Below, in pieces: positions 61,518 to 64,000 of a stretch of 64,000 nucleotides of DNA (its first letter is position 1; every line of letters starts with the position of its first letter). The stretch comes from Limnohabitans sp. MORI2 (lineage in GTDB: Bacteria; Pseudomonadota; Gammaproteobacteria; Burkholderiales; Burkholderiaceae_C): assembly GCF_027925025.1 (NCBI RefSeq), contig NZ_AP027058.1, positions 310,001 to 374,000 of the forward strand. The letters are read 5' to 3'. The notes under the pieces were generated by a model that saw only the letters and a list, made by a program, of their open reading frames with translations, made no database searches and was not told where the DNA came from. Both the position numbers and the translations under genes were made by a program.

Positions 61518-61569
61518 TTTCACGGTCTGACCGGGTACGCCAGACCGTGAAACCTTTTCTTTGGCGTAC
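61518..61569 (+). other. Mutually exclusive hairpins between dctM and dctP
   Basis: Hairpin 1 pairs TTTCACGGTCTG (61518-61529) with CAGACCGTGAAA (61541-61552), a 12-bp perfect stem followed by CCTTTTCTTT. Hairpin 2 pairs GTACGCCA (61535-61542) with TGGCGTAC (61562-61569). They share bases 61541-61542 and enclose each other's arms, so both cannot form. The likely role is partial termination or mRNA stabilisation that tunes dctP relative to dctQM. Confidence 0.55.
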
Positions 61570-61598
61570 GACCGCAAAGTTCTTCAGGAGACACTGAC

Positions 61599-62621
61599 AT
61601 GAAACGTGTATTTATCAAGACCGTGATCGCCACTGTGGCCATGGCCGCCATGGGCATTGCCTCGGCACAAGTGAAAACCATCAAGTTTGCCAACCAGAAC
61701 GCTGCGGGTCACCCCATCGTGCAAGGCATGGAGAAATTCAAAGAGATCGTTGAGAAGAACTCTGGCGGCAAGCTGAAGGTCAACATCTTCCCAGGTGGTA
61801 CTCTGGGTAGCGACCAAGCCAACGTGTCTGCCATTCAAGGCGGCTCATTGGAAATGGCTTCCATGAACTCTGGCATCTTCGCCAGCCAAGTCAAAGAATT
61901 CGCCATTTATGACTTCCCCTTCATGTTCGCCAGCACCAAAGAAGCGGATGCCGTGGTGGACGGTCCTTTCGGCAAGAAGATGCACGCCAAGTTGGAAGAA
62001 AAAGGCTTGGTCGGTTTGGCTTACTACGAGCTAGGCTTTCGTCACATCACCAACGGCAAGCGCGCCATCAACAAAGTGTCTGACCTCGAAGGTTTGAAGT
62101 TGCGTGTGATTCCTAACCCGATCAACGTCGATTGGGTGAAGGCCTTGGGTGCCAACCCCACACCGCTGCCATTCCCCGAGTTGTATGCCGCGTTAGAGCA
62201 AGGTGCTGTGGACGGCCAAGAAAACCCCATCCCCACCATCAACAGCGCTAAGTTGTACGAAGTGCAAAAGCACATGGTGCTGACCGCTCACCAATACAAC
62301 CCACAGTCTGTGATCATCAGCAAAAAGTTCTGGGACACCCTGAGCGCTGCTGAGAAAAAAGTGGTGGCTGATGCTGCAACCGAGTCAGCCAAGTTCCAAC
62401 GCGAAACTGCTCGCAACTTGGAAGCCAGCTTGTTGGCTAATTTGAAGAAGAACGGCATGCAAGTCACACAATTGCCCGAATCCGAGATGTCCATCTTGCG
62501 CGACAAAATGCGTCCTGTCACAGCGAAGCACGGCGTGAACGTGGGTCAAGATGTGGTGAAAGAGTTGCAAGCTGAAATTGACAAAGTGCGAACAGCCGCA
62601 GCCGGTAAAAAGTCGAAGTAA
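61599..62621 (+). CDS. dctP: TRAP transporter substrate-binding protein (DctP)
   Basis: A 340-residue periplasmic receptor with a signal peptide (MKRVFIKTVIATVAMAAMGIASAQ). The mature start VKTIKFANQNAAGHPIVQGMEKFKEIVEKNSGGKLKVNIFPGG and the ligand motif LKLRVIPNPINVDWVKALGANPTPLPFPELYAALEQGAVDGQENP (with the carboxylate-binding Arg) are classic DctP. The ligand is therefore a carboxylate; quinate or shikimate is suggested by the enzymes downstream. GGAGA precedes the ATG, and a strong terminator follows the gene. Confidence 0.94.
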   Translation: MKRVFIKTVIATVAMAAMGIASAQVKTIKFANQNAAGHPIVQGMEKFKEIVEKNSGGKLKVNIFPGGTLGSDQANVSAIQGGSLEMASMNSGIFASQVKEFAIYDFPFMFASTKEADAVVDGPFGKKMHAKLEEKGLVGLAYYELGFRHITNGKRAINKVSDLEGLKLRVIPNPINVDWVKALGANPTPLPFPELYAALEQGAVDGQENPIPTINSAKLYEVQKHMVLTAHQYNPQSVIISKKFWDTLSAAEKKVVADAATESAKFQRETARNLEASLLANLKKNGMQVTQLPESEMSILRDKMRPVTAKHGVNVGQDVVKELQAEIDKVRTAAAGKKSK

Positions 62622-62634
62622 TTGACTTCGCGAT

Positions 62635-62667
62635 GCTTCGCCGCTAGGTAGCGGCGAAGCTTTTTTT
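62635..62667 (+). terminator. Intrinsic terminator after dctP
   Basis: GCTTCGCCGCT and AGCGGCGAAGC pair perfectly (11 bp, AGGT loop) and are followed by seven Ts. It begins 13 bases after the dctP stop and sits 20 bases before aroQ, so aroQ-aroE transcription depends on read-through or a promoter within this short gap. Confidence 0.85.
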
Positions 62668-62687
62668 GTTGAAACAAAGGCCTTGTT

Positions 62688-63131
62688 ATGAAAATTTTGG
62701 TTCTCAATGGCGTCAATCTGAACATGTTTGGCAAACGCGATCCCAAGCATTACGGCACGACCACGCTCGCACAGATTGACGAGCGACTCCAAGCCCTCGG
62801 CAAAGAGCTGGGTGCCGAGGTGGAATGTTTCCAAACCAATTTCGAAGGCGAGATGTGTGAACGCATCCATCGTGCATTCACAGACAACGTGAGCGCGGTA
62901 CTCATCAATGCAGGCGCTTGGACGCACTACAGCTACGGCATTCGTGATGCCTTGGCTATGTTGACTTGTCCCATCATTGAGCTACACATGTCCAATGTGC
63001 ACGCACGCGAGGCGTTCCGTCATGTGTCGGTATTTTCCGAAGTTGTGCGTGGCCAAATTTGTGGATTCGGTGCAGACAGCTATGAACTGGCTTTGCGTGC
63101 TGCCGTGTCTGCCGTTCAGTCATCCAAATAA
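62688..63131 (+). CDS. aroQ: Type II 3-dehydroquinate dehydratase
   Basis: Interconverts 3-dehydroquinate and 3-dehydroshikimate. The 147-residue type II enzyme has LNGVNLNMFGKRDPKHYGTTTL with catalytic Arg17 and Tyr22 and the flexible lid, the INAGAWTHYSYGIRDAL block with Asn74 and His80, and IELHMSNVHAREAFRHVS with catalytic His100 and Arg111. Type II enzymes serve both biosynthesis and quinate breakdown; the neighbours (TRAP importer, second shikimate dehydrogenase) favour a catabolic role. Three bases before the next gene. Confidence 0.95.
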   Translation: MKILVLNGVNLNMFGKRDPKHYGTTTLAQIDERLQALGKELGAEVECFQTNFEGEMCERIHRAFTDNVSAVLINAGAWTHYSYGIRDALAMLTCPIIELHMSNVHAREAFRHVSVFSEVVRGQICGFGADSYELALRAAVSAVQSSK

Positions 63132-63134
63132 ATC

Positions 63135-63986
63135 ATGAGCAAGCATGGTATTTCCATCAATGGCAACACACAGTTGATTGCCCATATTGGCTACCCCACG
63201 CACACGTTCAAGTCACCCATGATCTACAACCCGTACTTCGCCAGTGCGGGGGTCAATGCGGTGGTGGTGCCCATGGGTTGCCAAACGCCTGACTACCCGG
63301 TGTTTTTGAAATCGGTGTTCAGCCTCACCAATATTTGCGGTGCGCTCATCACCATGCCTCACAAGGTGGTGACGGTGGGCTTGCTCGATGAAGTCACGGC
63401 CACTGTGCGCGTGGCTGGTGCTTGCAACGCGGTCAAAAAGCTTTCAGATGGCCGTTTGGTGGGCGATATGTTTGACGGCGCTGGCTTTGTCCGCGGCGTG
63501 CAACGCAAAGGCTTTGACCTCGCAGGTAAACGCGTGTTGGTGGTCGGCTCGGGCGGCGTGGGCTGCGCGATTGCGGCGTCGCTCGCGGGCGCAGGCATTG
63601 CGGCCATCAGCTTGTTTGATGTGAACACCGCATCTGCCGAGGCCTTGGGCCAACGCCTGAAACAAAACTACCCACAGATCGATGTGCGCACGGGTTCGAA
63701 CGACCCCGCTGACCAAGACTTGGTGGTCAACGCCACACCCATGGGCATGAACGAAGGTGATCCCTTGCCGATGGATGTGTCTCGCATTTCACCCGATGCC
63801 TTTGTGGGCGAAGTGGTGATGAAAACCGAAATGACAGCCTTTTTGCAAGCCGCTAAAAACCGTGGCTGCCGTGTGCAGGTGGGTTCAGATATGCTGTTTG
63901 AACAAATCCCTGCTTATTTGGAATACTTCGGCTTGCCCACAACGACCGCTGAAGTGCTGCGCGATGTCGCGCAGCTGAGTTACTAA
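63135..63986 (+). CDS. Shikimate/quinate dehydrogenase family protein (catabolic type), second copy
   Basis: A 283-residue AroE-fold protein. Catalytic Lys77 in ITMPHKV, Asn98 in GACNAV and Asp114 in GDMFDGAG are conserved; the cofactor loop VLVVGSGGVGCAIA fits NAD(P). Like the copy at 46389 it has M-F-D in place of the N-T-D of biosynthetic AroE, and only moderate overall similarity to that copy. Paired with aroQ, it would take imported shikimate or quinate to 3-dehydro forms. The window ends 14 bases after the stop. Confidence 0.92.
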   Translation: MSKHGISINGNTQLIAHIGYPTHTFKSPMIYNPYFASAGVNAVVVPMGCQTPDYPVFLKSVFSLTNICGALITMPHKVVTVGLLDEVTATVRVAGACNAVKKLSDGRLVGDMFDGAGFVRGVQRKGFDLAGKRVLVVGSGGVGCAIAASLAGAGIAAISLFDVNTASAEALGQRLKQNYPQIDVRTGSNDPADQDLVVNATPMGMNEGDPLPMDVSRISPDAFVGEVVMKTEMTAFLQAAKNRGCRVQVGSDMLFEQIPAYLEYFGLPTTTAEVLRDVAQLSY

Positions 63987-64000
63987 TTTTCTTGGAGTCC

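Overview
The window looks like chromosomal DNA of a Burkholderiales bacterium, most likely Comamonadaceae (Limnohabitans/Rhodoferax-like). Pointers are the Bug-family solute receptor, the type II secretion genes in a C-divergent G-H-I-J-K-L-M-N-D-E-F order, a Gram-negative trimeric-type porin, ubiquinone biosynthesis (coq7) and the Comamonas-style meta-cleavage order ligJ-K-I-A-B-C (pmdEFDABC). The genus is inference. Genes are tightly packed; I see no tRNA, rRNA, insertion sequence or CRISPR array, and no gene-free stretch above 300 bases. The largest gap is the 262-base porin upstream region.

Region 1 (1-13.5 kb) is mixed housekeeping: a truncated sulfatase with a Bug receptor and divergent MarR regulator, a SET-domain protein, a YkgJ-type cysteine-cluster protein, an SbtA-type bicarbonate permease, a methyltransferase, a short malic enzyme, an HNH protein, a lipocalin, YggT- and YqhA-type membrane proteins, queC, an SbmA/YddA-type ABC exporter and a 5'-nucleotidase. 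Region 2 (13.5-24.3 kb) is a near-complete type II secretion locus with many start/stop overlaps; gspC is divergent and no prepilin peptidase is present. Region 3 (24.4-31.8 kb) holds ilvA with a terminator in its leader, osmC, coq7, a strongly expressed porin, a secreted alpha/beta hydrolase, and an A+T-richer TPR/GT41 (O-GlcNAc-transferase-like) gene that may be acquired.

Region 4 (31.9-64 kb) is the most interesting part: about 32 kb that reads as one catabolic island for plant-derived hydroaromatic and aromatic acids. It contains a tannase-family esterase, a LysR regulator and the complete protocatechuate 4,5-cleavage operon (ligJ, ligK, ligI, ligA, ligB, ligC). There is a second, separately regulated LigA/LigB pair beside a KstD-like FAD dehydrogenase and a shikimate dehydrogenase. 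An IclR-controlled FAD dehydrogenase fused to a NIPSNAP module is followed by a TIM-barrel protein that may be a 3-dehydroshikimate dehydratase. A PcaR-like IclR regulator sits beside a complete branched-chain-type ABC importer, and a TetR regulator sits beside a TRAP importer followed by 3-dehydroquinase and a second shikimate dehydrogenase. Together these could take up quinate, shikimate or aromatic acids, convert them through 3-dehydroquinate and 3-dehydroshikimate to protocatechuate and perhaps gallate, and cleave those to pyruvate and oxaloacetate.

Several regulatory sites can be read by eye: a shared TTGAATAA half-site before the tannase gene and the lig operon; PcaR-like direct repeats 21 bp apart before the ABC importer; overlapping palindromes before the first IclR gene; and a 12-base near-repeat shared by the TetR gene start and the TRAP promoter. 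The least familiar elements are the FAD-NIPSNAP fusion, the signal-less ModA-like protein heading the lig operon, and the possible direct shikimate-to-gallate branch.
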